From NCBI RefSeq assembly GCF_003584645.1, contig NZ_AP017928.1, positions 2,022,395 to 2,086,394 of the forward strand: a stretch of 64,000 nt of DNA, written 5' to 3'. The notes below the pieces were generated by a model. That model saw only the letters and a program-made list of their open reading frames with translations, made no database searches and had not been told where the DNA came from. Origin of the DNA: Methylocaldum marinum. GTDB lineage: Bacteria; Pseudomonadota; Gammaproteobacteria; Methylococcales; Methylococcaceae. Numbering within the stretch: position 1 is the first letter of the stretch; every line of letters starts with the position of its first letter. Below, piece by piece: positions 54,985 through 64,000 of the stretch. Both the position numbers and the translations under genes were made by a program.

Positions 54985-56131
54985 ATGAACCGAAGAATCC
55001 GTATCCAACGGTTGGCCCCTCAAGACCGGGAGGAGTGGCAGAAGCAGTATTACCGGCACAAGGAGCAACGTCCCCGGCGTCGTCTCACGGCCTTGAAGGC
55101 CGTTTGGGACGGCCAGACTTTGGCGGACGTGTGCCGGACTCAGCACCTTCGCCGCAAGACGCTGGAGCATTGGCTGGATTTGTATCTTCATGGGGGCTTT
55201 AAGACGCTGCTGGCCCCGGAGCGGCGACGTGTTCCCCAAGCTCTGTCCTGCCGGCAACGGCGAGTCTTGCGTTACATCCTGCTGCATAAGACGCCGGCCG
55301 ATTATGGCCTGGACAGCTATCAATGGACGGCCCGGCGGGCGCAGGCCCTCATCGCCGCCAAGTGGAATATTCATCTGGGGTTGGGGCGCCTGTACCCACT
55401 GTTTGATCAGTTCGGGCTTTCCCACCAGCGGGTGCATCGGGACTATGGGCCGCCTCGACCGCGGCTACAGGCGGCCTTCGTGGACGCCTTGGAAAAAAAA
55501 GGTGGAGGAAGCCAGGTCTCCGGACCGCGCTCGGGTGGCGCTGGATGAGTTTGCCCTGCGCTCCGTTCCGGATACGCATTACGCTTGGGCCGAGCGGAAT
55601 ACCGCGCCCAGAGTGCCCAGCGACGAACGCCAGCGGACCCGGCTGAATGGTTTTCTGACCGTCGATTTGCACCGGGGGCTCACCGGGGTTCAATTCCGCT
55701 CCCAGGGCAAAACCGGCGATGTCGTCTTCGTCGTGGTGCTGACGGTGCTGCGCTACGTACAGCAAGGGTGCCATTGGATCACCCTGATTCTGGACAATGC
55801 CCGCACCCATCGGCACGCCATGGAAGTGGCCGCAAGGGAGTTGCTGTCGGAGATCGCCGAACTCGCCCACTGGCCGGACTTGAAAGCCACCACGGTGGAG
55901 TTTCTGCATACCCCCCCGTACTCGCCCGCTCTCAACCCGGCCGAGTATCTGATCCATTGGGTTCGCCAAGAGACTCTTTATCATCTACCCTGCACCTTCA
56001 CGCTCCAGGAAAAGGCGGATCGCATTCGTCACCATCTCGCCCAGGCGCCGCCCTTCACTCCCGAACAAATGCAAAAGCTCCTGCGCCATATTTACAAGTT
56101 GCCAAAGGATAAAACAGTAAAATGGCCGTAA
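54985..56131 (+). CDS. IS630-family transposase, split by a frameshift at A8
   Basis: The first frame (ATG 54985) has the HTH part: LTALKAVWDGQTLADVCRTQ, YGLDSYQWTARRAQALIAA. At eight A residues (55493-55500) it passes by -1 into KVEEARSPDRARVALDEFAL (first Asp), ITLILDNARTHRHAMEV (second) and TPPYSPALNPAEYLIHWV (Glu), ending KTVKWP. The run AAAAAAAAG is a good slippery site, and -1 frameshifting is known in IS630. The stop is created by the IS66 end at 56128, so a few C-terminal residues may be missing. It is unrelated in detail to the IS630 at 15109. Confidence 0.85.
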
Positions 56132-56188
56132 GCGTCCGCTGGAGGACAGTCTTTTCCTGATGCCGCCGAACAGTTAACCGTCAGGACC

Positions 56189-57700
56189 TTATACGTTGGC
56201 TGGTTTCCAGTTGTGGGGTAGCAGGCTGTCGATCTCCCTCTGCTTGGTGGTGGGTAAACGGGTCAGGACGTCTTTCAGGTAGGCCTCTGGGTTGAGGTCG
56301 AGTTCCTTGCAGGTTTGGATGAGGCTGAACACCGTGGCGGCGACCTGGCCGCCCTTGGGCGAGCCGAGGAACAGCCAGTTCTTGCGGCCGATGGTGAGGG
56401 GGCGGATCGCCCGCTCACTGCGGTTGTTGTCGATCTCCAGGCGACCGTCTTCGGTATAGCGCTCCAGCGCCGGCCAGTTCTTGAGGGCATAGCCGATGGC
56501 CTGGGCAGTGGGGGTCTTGGGCGCCAGCTGGCGCAGCCGGTCTTCGAGCCAGGACTTGAACTCGGCCAGGATCGGCCGCGCCTGTTCCTGCCGTAGCTTT
56601 CGGGTGCCTTCGGCGTCGAGTTGCTGTTCCTTGGCCTCCCGTTCGATGGCGTAGAGCCGGCCGATGTACTCCAAGGCCTCATGGGCGCTGATGCGCTTGC
56701 CGTTCTCGGTCTGTCGGGCAATCTCGAAGAACTTGCGGCGCGCATGCGCCCAGCACGCCACTTCCAGGACCTTGCCTGCGGCGAAGATCTGGTCGTAACC
56801 GGCATAGGCGTCCGCCTGCAGGTAGCCGCTGTAGCCTTCCAGTTTGGCCTTGGGATGCTTGCCCGCCCGGGTTTCGGTGTGGTCATAGACGACGATGGGC
56901 GGCGAGTGGCCGGCGTATACCCAAAACCGGGTTTCCCGCGTCTTGCCGCGGTCCTGCACCGCCACAGTGGTGTCGTCCGAGAAGATCACCGGCTGTTGCT
57001 TGAGCAACGCCAGCATCCGCTCGACCAAGGGCTGCAGCTGCCAGCCGCTCTGGATGACCCAGTCGCACAACGTGGTGCGGGCAATGGGGACACCCTGGTG
57101 GGCAAAGATTTGCTCGATGCGGTACAGCGGCAGGTGATAGCCGTATTTGGCCATCAGCAGATGTGCCAGAAGACCCGGCAGAGGGATGCCCTGCTCGATG
57201 ATTTGCGGCGGGGCCGGTACCGTGGTCAACTGCCCTTGGCACTTCGCGCAGGCGCACTTTTCCCGCCGCGTTTCCACGACCTTCAGTTGCGCCGGGACGT
57301 AATCCAAGCGTTCGGAGCTTTCGTAGCCGATCACCGGCCGTTCCTCACCGCAGGCAGGACACTGCCGGTCTTGTGCCGACAACGGCAATACCACGATCTC
57401 TCGCGGCAGATGCGCCGGCAGTGCGGTGCGCTTCGGTTGATTCTTGGCGGGCGATTGCACCACCACCGTCTTGAACGCCACCGGACTGGCGACGGGGGCG
57501 TCCTCGGGCACCTCATCCCACAGCGGCAGTTGGTCGATGTCGGGGAGGGTCGCCAGTCGCTCGGAACGGGCGCCGAACAGCAGCTTCTTCAGCTGCGCTA
57601 GGTCGAATTCCAGCCGTTCGATGCGCGCCTCGCGCTGGGCCAGGGTGGCCTTTAGAGTACGATTTTCTTCGGCGAGAGCGGCGGCATTCATGGCTGCCAT
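56189..57700 (-). CDS. tnpC: IS66 TnpC transposase
   Basis: 503 residues from ATG 57700 (MAAMNAAALAEENRTLK; an upstream ATG 57751 is possible). Coiled-coil start with LAQREARIERLEFDLAQLKK, zinc-finger part CPACGEERP and CACAKCQGQL, and the DDE domain: VIFSDDTTVAVQD, YLQADAYAGYDQIF, EVACWAHARRKFFE and EIDNNRSERAIRPLTIG, ending LLPHNWKPANV. Complete. Confidence 0.95.
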   Translation of the reverse strand: MAAMNAAALAEENRTLKATLAQREARIERLEFDLAQLKKLLFGARSERLATLPDIDQLPLWDEVPEDAPVASPVAFKTVVVQSPAKNQPKRTALPAHLPREIVVLPLSAQDRQCPACGEERPVIGYESSERLDYVPAQLKVVETRREKCACAKCQGQLTTVPAPPQIIEQGIPLPGLLAHLLMAKYGYHLPLYRIEQIFAHQGVPIARTTLCDWVIQSGWQLQPLVERMLALLKQQPVIFSDDTTVAVQDRGKTRETRFWVYAGHSPPIVVYDHTETRAGKHPKAKLEGYSGYLQADAYAGYDQIFAAGKVLEVACWAHARRKFFEIARQTENGKRISAHEALEYIGRLYAIEREAKEQQLDAEGTRKLRQEQARPILAEFKSWLEDRLRQLAPKTPTAQAIGYALKNWPALERYTEDGRLEIDNNRSERAIRPLTIGRKNWLFLGSPKGGQVAATVFSLIQTCKELDLNPEAYLKDVLTRLPTTKQREIDSLLPHNWKPANV

Positions 57701-57758
57701 TATACCCGGTGGACCACCCGAAAGCCCAGCTCTGATGCGGGTTTCAGGCACTTTCGAC

Positions 57759-58100
57759 TCAGCCGACCCGACCCGCGCGAACCGCGCGGAAACGGGCCAC
57801 CGTCAGGTCCACGCCTTCCAGCAACAGCAGCAGGTCCGAGCGCGAAATCGTCCCCTGAACCGGCTTGCGGAAGCGGCCTTTCTCCAGCCGCTTGTAGGCC
57901 AGCCAGAAACCGTGACGATCCCACCACAACAGCTTCACCTTGTCCCGGCCCCGGTTGAAAAACACGAACACCGCACCCGATAACGGCGAATGCCCCAGAC
58001 TGCTCTCCACCGCCAGCGCCAAACCATCGATGGACTTGCGCAAATCGACCGGCTCGGCCACCACATACACCGCCGCCGCACTCAGAATCGTCGCCAGCAT
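57759..58100 (-). CDS. tnpB: IS66 TnpB accessory protein
   Basis: 113 residues: VYVVAEPVDLRKSIDGLALAV and VFVFFNRGRDKVKLLWWDRH, then GFWLAYKRLEKGRF, all typical of IS66 Orf2. The ATG (58100-58098) overlaps the tnpA stop as ATGA. Confidence 0.95.
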   Translation of the reverse strand: MLATILSAAAVYVVAEPVDLRKSIDGLALAVESSLGHSPLSGAVFVFFNRGRDKVKLLWWDRHGFWLAYKRLEKGRFRKPVQGTISRSDLLLLLEGVDLTVARFRAVRAGRVG

Positions 58101-58402
58101 CACGAGACCAATGCGGCCACCACCTGCTTCAACAACCCGGCATCGAACCCCGGTTTCACCTCGATGCGAACCCCGCCCACCGACAACCACAGACCACCGA
58201 CTGCTGTCTCACCGCCATCTACCCGCATCAACGTCAGTGGCGCCACCACCGCTGGCTGCGCTACGCGTCGACGCCAGTAGATGAATGCCGCATAGCTGAC
58301 CGCCTCGCGCGCACACCAAGCGCGCACCGACAACCCACTCCCTGCCTGTTGCTCCAGCAGGACCCGCCAATGCATCTCTCGTTCTTGTTTCGTCATCGCC
58401 AT
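58100..58402 (-). CDS. tnpA: IS66 TnpA accessory protein
   Basis: 100 residues: EMHWRVLLEQQAGSGLSVRA with an HTH (SVRAWCAREAVSYAAFIYWR) and a beta-rich end (LWLSVGGVRIEVKPGFD). It is the first gene of the IS66 operon. Confidence 0.93.
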   Translation of the reverse strand: MAMTKQEREMHWRVLLEQQAGSGLSVRAWCAREAVSYAAFIYWRRRVAQPAVVAPLTLMRVDGGETAVGGLWLSVGGVRIEVKPGFDAGLLKQVVAALVS

Positions 58403-58481
58403 CTCCTCCTCTTCGGGAATATGGCGATACTGTGACTCAGGCGCTAATCGGTGGGAATTATGCGGACAGCCGGACGCTTAC

Positions 58482-59095
58482 CCAGAATGAGGGGCTCGAC
58501 CGTGCCGTCGGCGCGGCGGCGGCCGGTGCTGACCCAGACCAGCCGGAACGGCTGCGGCAAGAGTCGCGTGTGATGCGGTGTGCCCAGACGGCGCAGTTCC
58601 ACATCGCGGATGACGCCTGCCGCCCGATCCGCGTCCGTGAGGGGGCACTCCCGGCTCACCTCATAAGCGACGTTCTCCTGGACCCGGCCGACAAAACTGC
58701 ACGCATGGTCGTGCAGATCCTGGAACAAGCGATAGTCGGAATAGCCGCGATCGAACACATAAAACTCACCCGGTTGGACGAAGCGCCGCAACTCGGCCCG
58801 CTCCGAGCCGGTGCCGGTCATCCCGCCACAGCGCCCAAGCCATCCGGGGCAGCGCCGGCAACAAGCTCCCGTCGACGGCCACCAACGGCAGCAGCCCGCG
58901 CAAGCTGGTCATCGTGGGATTGAAAAAGTACAACAGCAGCAACAAAGCATACGGGTCATAAAACAGATGCCGATTCCCCGCCCGGTCGCGTGCCGTACCG
59001 GCCGCATGCAAGTCCGTCAACAGCGGCCCCAACAGTTCCAGGTATTTGACGCCTTGAAGTCGGTCCTCCCCAAAAGGACCCCATGGAATGCTCAT
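58482..59095 (-). pseudogene. IS4-family transposase relic with internal deletions
   Basis: ATG 59095 opens MSIPWGPFGEDRLQGVKYLE and reads to MTSLRGL. The middle is shortened: the next recognisable pieces are VAVDGSLLPALPRMAWALW (first Asp) and, in a third frame, TGSERAELRRFVQPGEFYVF with DRGYSDY (second Asp) and GRVQENVAYEVS. The C-terminal Glu region is cut off by IS66. At least two deletions have changed frame. Confidence 0.78.
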
Positions 59096-59182
59096 CGAAA
59101 CCTCCAATGGAAACGCAACTCTACCCATGACTTCGACCATGGCATGCCCGCCCACATCCAGACAAAATTCGTGCCGAACACT

Positions 59183-59229
59183 ATTGGGTGCTGTGAGGGC
59201 TGGGGGCTAAACACCCCCGGCTACCCAAT
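59183..59229 (-). terminator. Hairpin after the minus-strand three-gene operon
   Basis: Outer ATTGGGT / ACCCAAT and inner GGGGG / CCCCC pairings with a 7-base loop, 4 bases past the last stop. There is no T-run, so it is a weak or Rho-assisted end at best. Confidence 0.4.
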
Positions 59230-59233
59230 TAAG

Positions 59234-59623
59234 CTAATTTGCCCCGATCAATGCAACCGAAGTCACTTCCTCTCCGTCCGAGCTTGTGATGACTTGAATT
59301 TGCACGCCTCCCTTTTGGTAAAGACCATCAATATATTGAAAGCCACTAGAGTTCATCTGATTCTCAAAATCACGTTTGGCTATCGTGCAGCTCATGGTTA
59401 CGATAGTTGGTTTTGGCCCATCCGCCGAGCTGTAAACGAAGATAGGTTTATCCTTGCATTGTTCTGATATTGTGGACAATTCATTAGGCGTTAGTAAGTA
59501 ATTAATCAAACTGTCTGAGGAATATTCTTGATGCTCAGAAAAGCTCACAATCACCGTATATACAACGACAAAAAATACAACTGCCAGCACCAATAATACT
59601 AATCTTATAATACGAATGCTCAT
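59234..59623 (-). CDS. Small single-pass membrane protein (gene Z)
   Basis: 129 residues: one N-terminal membrane helix (RLVLLVLAVVFFVVVYTVIV), then a soluble domain of about 100 residues with two Cys (SEQCKDKPIFVYS, TIVTMSCTIAKRDFENQM). Its ATG overlaps the stop of the preceding gene (ATGA), so the two are coupled. Low GC points to foreign origin. Family not recognised. Confidence 0.72.
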   Translation of the reverse strand: MSIRIIRLVLLVLAVVFFVVVYTVIVSFSEHQEYSSDSLINYLLTPNELSTISEQCKDKPIFVYSSADGPKPTIVTMSCTIAKRDFENQMNSSGFQYIDGLYQKGGVQIQVITSSDGEEVTSVALIGAN

Positions 59624-60083
59624 TTCGCTTCCATGAAAAGAATTCCTGGCTTTGCGGGTTGGACTGCGTTCAACTCGGGAGGCAAGATTCCACACATTGG
59701 CCCTCCTTGTGCTGGTGGCACTGGATATAGGAACGGGGTTGCTGAATAATTTTTATTGTTTCCAACAGGTCCATATCTGTCCCAGATTTGGAGCGCCAAA
59801 TCCTTGCTAACAGGTTGGAATATTTGTACATATGGCACACTTGGATTGACAGCCCGATAAAAACCAATCAAGTCAGACACTAAATCTTCGGCGCTATATC
59901 CACTATTTGTTACCCAACGGAAAGGCCACCCTGACTGCATAGACTCGAACGCGTTAGATACGTCCAAGAATATTGATAGGGCGACCGATTTCTTGTCGTT
60001 TACTTTGATGCCTTTTTTAATATCGTATTTCTTTTGCATGCCCATTTTTATATATTTGTTGCCCATCATCTGTTTGTACGTAA

Positions 60084-61462
60084 CAGGCTGTTGATTTTCT
60101 CGGCCCCGGAAGCCGCATGAATTCGTTGGATGGATCGCATAAAATAGGCATAACCGATTGTTTGTCATGGCAAAATGATATCATTTCAAGATACTTTGGA
60201 CTCTTTCATGCGCGGCGCCGACATCACCCAGCAAGAACTCTTCAGCTACCGAACCTTGGAAGACCGGATTCCCAAGGATCATCCCCTTCGGAAGCTCCGG
60301 GCCGTGGTCGACATTCTGCTGACCACGCTGGACTCGGAATTTGATGCCCTCTATGCCCGGACCGGCCGGGAATCGATTCCGCCGGAGCGGCTGCTGCGCG
60401 CCAGTCTCATCCAAGTCTTGTTCTCTGTCCGCTCCGAGCGGCAGTTGGTCCAGCAGATCGAATTCAATCTTTTGTACCGCTGGTTTGTCGGGCTGACCCT
60501 GGATGCCGAGGTCTGGGACCACTCCACCTTCAGCGCCAACCGGGATCGGTTGCTGAACGAGCGGATTTCCCGGCTGTTTTTCGAGCGGGTCGTGTTGCTG
60601 GCGGAATGGCAGGACCTTTTGTCGGACGAGCATTTCTCGGTGGACGGCACGCTGATCCAGGCGTGGGCCTCCATGAAGAGCTTTGTGAAAAAGGATGGCA
60701 GCTCGCCTCCGCCGGAGGACGGCGGCCGGAATCCGTCCGTCGATTTCAAGGGCGAAAAGCGCTCCAACGCGACCCACGCCTCGACCACTGATCCGGAGGC
60801 TCGCCTTTACAAGAAAAGCGAAGGGGATAAAGCTCAACTGTGCTTCATGGGCCATGCCCTGATGGAAAACCGGACCGGCCTGGTCGTGGATGTCGAGGTG
60901 ACTCACGCCACCGGCACGGCGGAACGGGACGCGGCCAAGATCATGATCGGTCGCACCGTCACGAAGCCCGGCGCGACGGTCGGGGCGGACAAGGCTTACG
61001 ACGTGCCGGAGTTCGTGCAAGCTCTCCGGGAGCAGCGGGTCACGCCGCATGTCGCCCGGAAGGAAAAAGGCTCCGCCATCGATGGCCGCACCACCCGACA
61101 CGCCGGCTACCGGACCAGCCTGAAGAGGCGCAAGCGGGTGGAAGAAATCTTCGGGTGGTCGAAGACCGTGGGCGGGTTACGCCAGACCCGGTTCCGGGGT
61201 TTGAAGAAGGTGGCGGCCCAGACCGTGTTCACTTTCGCCGCCTACAACCTGACCCGGTTGGGTGGGCTGTTCGGCTGGCGATGGTCGACGGCCTAGGCGG
61301 GCGTCTGCCCAAAATTCGCCGAAAGGCGGCAAGAACCCCCAAGCGGGGGGATGAAAACCGGCTAGAACCGGGATTTCAGAGCTAAAAGGACCTTCAGCAC
61401 TAAAAATTAAGCCGCCGATAAGGGGTAAAGCCGAAGGCATGGAGGCGAATTTCAACAGCCTG
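60084..61462 (+). mobile_element. IS5-family element, copy 3
   Basis: 1379 bases; duplication GTAA at 60080-60083 and 61463-61466. It interrupts gene Y. Confidence 0.95.
60175..61296 (+). CDS. IS5-family transposase, copy 3
   Basis: 373 residues, identical to copies 2 and 4; ATG start intact. Confidence 0.95.
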   Translation: MISFQDTLDSFMRGADITQQELFSYRTLEDRIPKDHPLRKLRAVVDILLTTLDSEFDALYARTGRESIPPERLLRASLIQVLFSVRSERQLVQQIEFNLLYRWFVGLTLDAEVWDHSTFSANRDRLLNERISRLFFERVVLLAEWQDLLSDEHFSVDGTLIQAWASMKSFVKKDGSSPPPEDGGRNPSVDFKGEKRSNATHASTTDPEARLYKKSEGDKAQLCFMGHALMENRTGLVVDVEVTHATGTAERDAAKIMIGRTVTKPGATVGADKAYDVPEFVQALREQRVTPHVARKEKGSAIDGRTTRHAGYRTSLKRRKRVEEIFGWSKTVGGLRQTRFRGLKKVAAQTVFTFAAYNLTRLGGLFGWRWSTA

Positions 61463-61714
61463 GTAATTCTGAAAAACTCCGATTTTCCACTTCCCTCATC
61501 TTTTTCGTTCAGAATCTTATCCCACAGATTCTTGGCTCCATCCGGCCCATCTGGATTGGCGTGGCCTAAATCTACCCATCCACATTTTCTTGTGTAAATT
61601 AATCCATATTTTCTGCCAATAGCCTGAGAGCCATCAATAATATCTGACCGTGATGTCATAATTTCTTCCCTCGTTTGATAAAAAGCTTAACGCCGCGGAT
61701 AAGGAGCGCCTTAA

Positions 61715-63093
61715 CAGGCTGTTGATTTTCTCGGCCCCGGAAGCCGCATGAATTCGTTGGATGGATCGCATAAAATAGGCATAACCGATTGTTTGTCATG
61801 GCAAAATGATATCATTTCAAGATACTTTGGACTCTTTCATGCGCGGCGCCGACATCACCCAGCAAGAACTCTTCAGCTACCGAACCTTGGAAGACCGGAT
61901 TCCCAAGGATCATCCCCTTCGGAAGCTCCGGGCCGTGGTCGACATTCTGCTGACCACGCTGGACTCGGAATTTGATGCCCTCTATGCCCGGACCGGCCGG
62001 GAATCGATTCCGCCGGAGCGGCTGCTGCGCGCCAGTCTCATCCAAGTCTTGTTCTCTGTCCGCTCCGAGCGGCAGTTGGTCCAGCAGATCGAATTCAATC
62101 TTTTGTACCGCTGGTTTGTCGGGCTGACCCTGGATGCCGAGGTCTGGGACCACTCCACCTTCAGCGCCAACCGGGATCGGTTGCTGAACGAGCGGATTTC
62201 CCGGCTGTTTTTCGAGCGGGTCGTGTTGCTGGCGGAATGGCAGGACCTTTTGTCGGACGAGCATTTCTCGGTGGACGGCACGCTGATCCAGGCGTGGGCC
62301 TCCATGAAGAGCTTTGTGAAAAAGGATGGCAGCTCGCCTCCGCCGGAGGACGGCGGCCGGAATCCGTCCGTCGATTTCAAGGGCGAAAAGCGCTCCAACG
62401 CGACCCACGCCTCGACCACTGATCCGGAGGCTCGCCTTTACAAGAAAAGCGAAGGGGATAAAGCTCAACTGTGCTTCATGGGCCATGCCCTGATGGAAAA
62501 CCGGACCGGCCTGGTCGTGGATGTCGAGGTGACTCACGCCACCGGCACGGCGGAACGGGACGCGGCCAAGATCATGATCGGTCGCACCGTCACGAAGCCC
62601 GGCGCGACGGTCGGGGCGGACAAGGCTTACGACGTGCCGGAGTTCGTGCAAGCTCTCCGGGAGCAGCGGGTCACGCCGCATGTCGCCCGGAAGGAAAAAG
62701 GCTCCGCCATCGATGGCCGCACCACCCGACACGCCGGCTACCGGACCAGCCTGAAGAGGCGCAAGCGGGTGGAAGAAATCTTCGGGTGGTCGAAGACCGT
62801 GGGCGGGTTACGCCAGACCCGGTTCCGGGGTTTGAAGAAGGTGGCGGCCCAGACCGTGTTCACTTTCGCCGCCTACAACCTGACCCGGTTGGGTGGGCTG
62901 TTCGGCTGGCGATGGTCGACGGCCTAGGCGGGCGTCTGCCCAAAATTCGCCGAAAGGCGGCAAGAACCCCCAAGCGGGGGGATGAAAACCGGCTAGAACC
63001 GGGATTTCAGAGCTAAAAGGACCTTCAGCACTAAAAATTAAGCCGCCGATAAGGGGTAAAGCCGAAGGCATGGAGGCGAATTTCAACAGCCTG
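61715..63093 (+). mobile_element. IS5-family element, copy 4
   Basis: 1379 bases; TTAA duplications at 61711-61714 and 63094-63097. The target was the TAA stop codon of gene X, so gene X keeps its stop. Copies 3 and 4 are direct repeats 252 bases apart. Confidence 0.95.
61806..62927 (+). CDS. IS5-family transposase, copy 4
   Basis: 373 residues, identical to copies 2 and 3. Confidence 0.95.
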   Translation: MISFQDTLDSFMRGADITQQELFSYRTLEDRIPKDHPLRKLRAVVDILLTTLDSEFDALYARTGRESIPPERLLRASLIQVLFSVRSERQLVQQIEFNLLYRWFVGLTLDAEVWDHSTFSANRDRLLNERISRLFFERVVLLAEWQDLLSDEHFSVDGTLIQAWASMKSFVKKDGSSPPPEDGGRNPSVDFKGEKRSNATHASTTDPEARLYKKSEGDKAQLCFMGHALMENRTGLVVDVEVTHATGTAERDAAKIMIGRTVTKPGATVGADKAYDVPEFVQALREQRVTPHVARKEKGSAIDGRTTRHAGYRTSLKRRKRVEEIFGWSKTVGGLRQTRFRGLKKVAAQTVFTFAAYNLTRLGGLFGWRWSTA

Positions 63094-63234
63094 TTAAGGC
63101 GTCTGCTTGATCCGCTTGATTGCGTTACGTTGGAGTTCATATAACGCTTGATACGGGTATCGCTGCCGATAAGCCGCGCCGCCACCATAGCCCAAATAGA
63201 GCGCAAAGCTTTCCGGCGTCGACTTCATCGGTTT
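63094..63234 (-). pseudogene. C-terminal fragment of gene X, cut by a group II intron
   Basis: 46 codons: KPMKSTPESFALYLGYGGGA, then QRYPYQALYELQRNAIKRIK and a TAA that coincides with the IS5 target duplication. The upstream part is beyond the intron and outside the window. It is the first gene of the operon X-Y-Z as far as visible. Family unknown. Confidence 0.6.
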
Positions 63235-64000
63235 GTGTACGCCCGACATGGGCATGAACTGATGGGGTGAAAGTCCCCTGTGGGAGTACCTGTAATGCCC
63301 ACATGGGCAAACATAACTACTAGCCGACGGCAAGGGCAAACCCGCGAGGGGATGTCTGAAGGAAGCCCGAGCGCAAAGGTGCGAGCCGACGAACAGACCA
63401 AATCGCCGGGAGCGATTTTGAACAGCCGGAGGCTGGCCCGAAGGGTGAGCCTCAGGGATGCGGCGAGTAAATCGCATAGAAGGCTTAGTCTCTGGGCGAG
63501 TCAGCACAAGATGACGAAGCCCATCGGGTAAAGGAGATAGGGTAAATGCGGCGGTTATGCACCGAGAGTACATGTACTTATTCGGGGAGATCTGTCCAAC
63601 TTGCGGACTGTGTGACCATGGAAGTCGAACTGAGGGCTACCTCGAAAGGGATGGAGTATCCATCGAATCCTAACGTCACTGAGGTTGCCATGGGAGCCGG
63701 ATTGAGGACCACCGCGAAAGCGGCGGAATGACCACCGGTCCCTACCGTGATCCAGTCAGCGCGCCTTGCGGCAACGCCTGACGTGATTGGGCAGAAGTCA
63801 GCAGACGGCACAGTAGCCAAACGCCCACTGTAATGGGTGGGACAGGGTGAAGGCCGGAACCTTCGGCAACGAGAAAGCCGGACGGACCTCAGCGCCCGTA
63901 TCGCACCCGACCGGGTGAAACGGCCTTGGCGGTTCGAACCGTAGCCAGCGTTGGAGGTAGCCATTTGTCGGTGACCTTTCAGCTCCGGAGGAAGCGCCCC
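63235..64000 (+). mobile_element. Group II intron, 5' RNA portion (window ends inside)
   Basis: It begins GTGTACGCCCGACATGGGC, a GUGYG-type 5' end. GATGGGGTGAAAGTCCCC and the following paired segments (GAAGCCCGAG, GCGAGCCGACGAACAG) are typical of domain I of bacterial group II introns. There is no long ORF in the first 760 bases, as expected before the domain IV reverse transcriptase, which should lie past the window. The intron is on the plus strand and gene X on the minus strand, so the gene X transcript would carry it antisense and could not splice it out. The short frames in this stretch are not genes. Confidence 0.72.

Larger units (their letters stand above)
56128..58481 (-). mobile_element. 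IS66-family element with tnpA, tnpB, tnpC
   Basis: 2354 bases, ends GTAAGCGTCCG on each side in inverted orientation. The 8-base flanks differ (AAATGGCC / CCAGAATG), so a deletion or recombination followed insertion. The left flank is the IS630 transposase end, the right flank an IS4 relic. Confidence 0.86.
59620..61659 (-). pseudogene. Hypothetical gene Y, split by IS5 copy 3
   Basis: Start ATG 61659 (GAGGGA upstream). N-part to 61463: MTSRSDIIDGSQAIGRKYG, CGWVDLGHANPDGPDGAKNLW. C-part from 60083 to 59620: YKQMMGNKYIKMGMQKK, SNAFESMQSGWPF, SAEDLVSDLIGFYRAVNP. Removing the IS and one GTAA joins FRIT to YKQ in frame and gives a 218-residue protein, so the gene was intact until this insertion. 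The GWVDLGHAN motif looks conserved, but I cannot name the family. It is the middle gene of a minus-strand operon with genes X and Z. Confidence 0.8.

Noticed and set aside
60084-63093. IS5 copies 3 and 4 as a composite transposon
   Set aside because: Each copy has its own 4-base duplication and only 252 bases of interrupted operon lie between, so they are two independent insertions.

Overview
The window reads as a high-GC gammaproteobacterial chromosome. uvrC, pgsA, tRNA-Gly(GCC) and tRNA-Cys(GCA) follow each other as in E. coli, and aas and lplT are adjacent. A methanotroph-like (Methylococcales) host is only a guess from the style of the accessory genes. Nothing here is a plasmid or phage backbone.

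Bases 1-13250 are stable core genome: the end of an acyl-CoA-synthetase/GNAT fusion, tex, a lipoprotein lysophospholipase-like hydrolase (minus strand), aas-lplT (overlapping by 4 bases), a UMF1-type MFS permease (minus strand), uvrC-pgsA and two tRNA genes. The core stops at tRNA-Cys. The next gene is a truncated phage-type integrase, which suggests that an integrative element entered at this tRNA and later decayed.

Bases 13400-44800 are an accessory region built from layered insertions: ISAs1, IS630, IS5 (two of the four copies), IS66 fragments, an IS982-like fragment, ISNCY, a Tn5-like IS4, IS30, IS256, IS3 and IS1. Within it are two notable systems. (i) Bases 19123-22939 hold a promoter, a subtilisin-like protease, a 68-residue CxxC protein, a PatG-C-terminal-like protein and then four small ORFs that share one leader-like N-terminus but have unrelated, mostly Cys-rich C-termini. 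This looks like an undescribed RiPP-like or secreted-peptide cassette. (ii) Bases 24071-32087 hold a giant transglutaminase-RHS polymorphic toxin with a 200-residue tail and a small partner gene. It is split by an ISNCY element and beheaded by an IS4 element. A second, nearly identical RHS copy survives as three collinear pieces (34334-39063). A ParE-type toxin-antitoxin pair (33318-33802), methyltransferase fragments and small orphan genes fill the gaps.

Bases 44800-54200 carry ordinary small genes: a decayed third RHS N-terminus, an SSI-family subtilisin inhibitor, a PHP-domain protein, an aldo/keto reductase, a His-rich lipoprotein, a secreted protein, a DUF3147-like membrane protein and a divergent TldD/TldE pair.

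Bases 54385-64000 are a second insertion-rich zone: an integrase fragment, an IS630 with an A8 frameshift, a full IS66 (tnpABC), an IS4 relic and two more IS5 copies lying in a three-gene minus-strand operon. The window ends inside the 5' RNA portion of a group II intron. Exact target duplications allow several insertions to be ordered and the interrupted genes to be rebuilt in frame.
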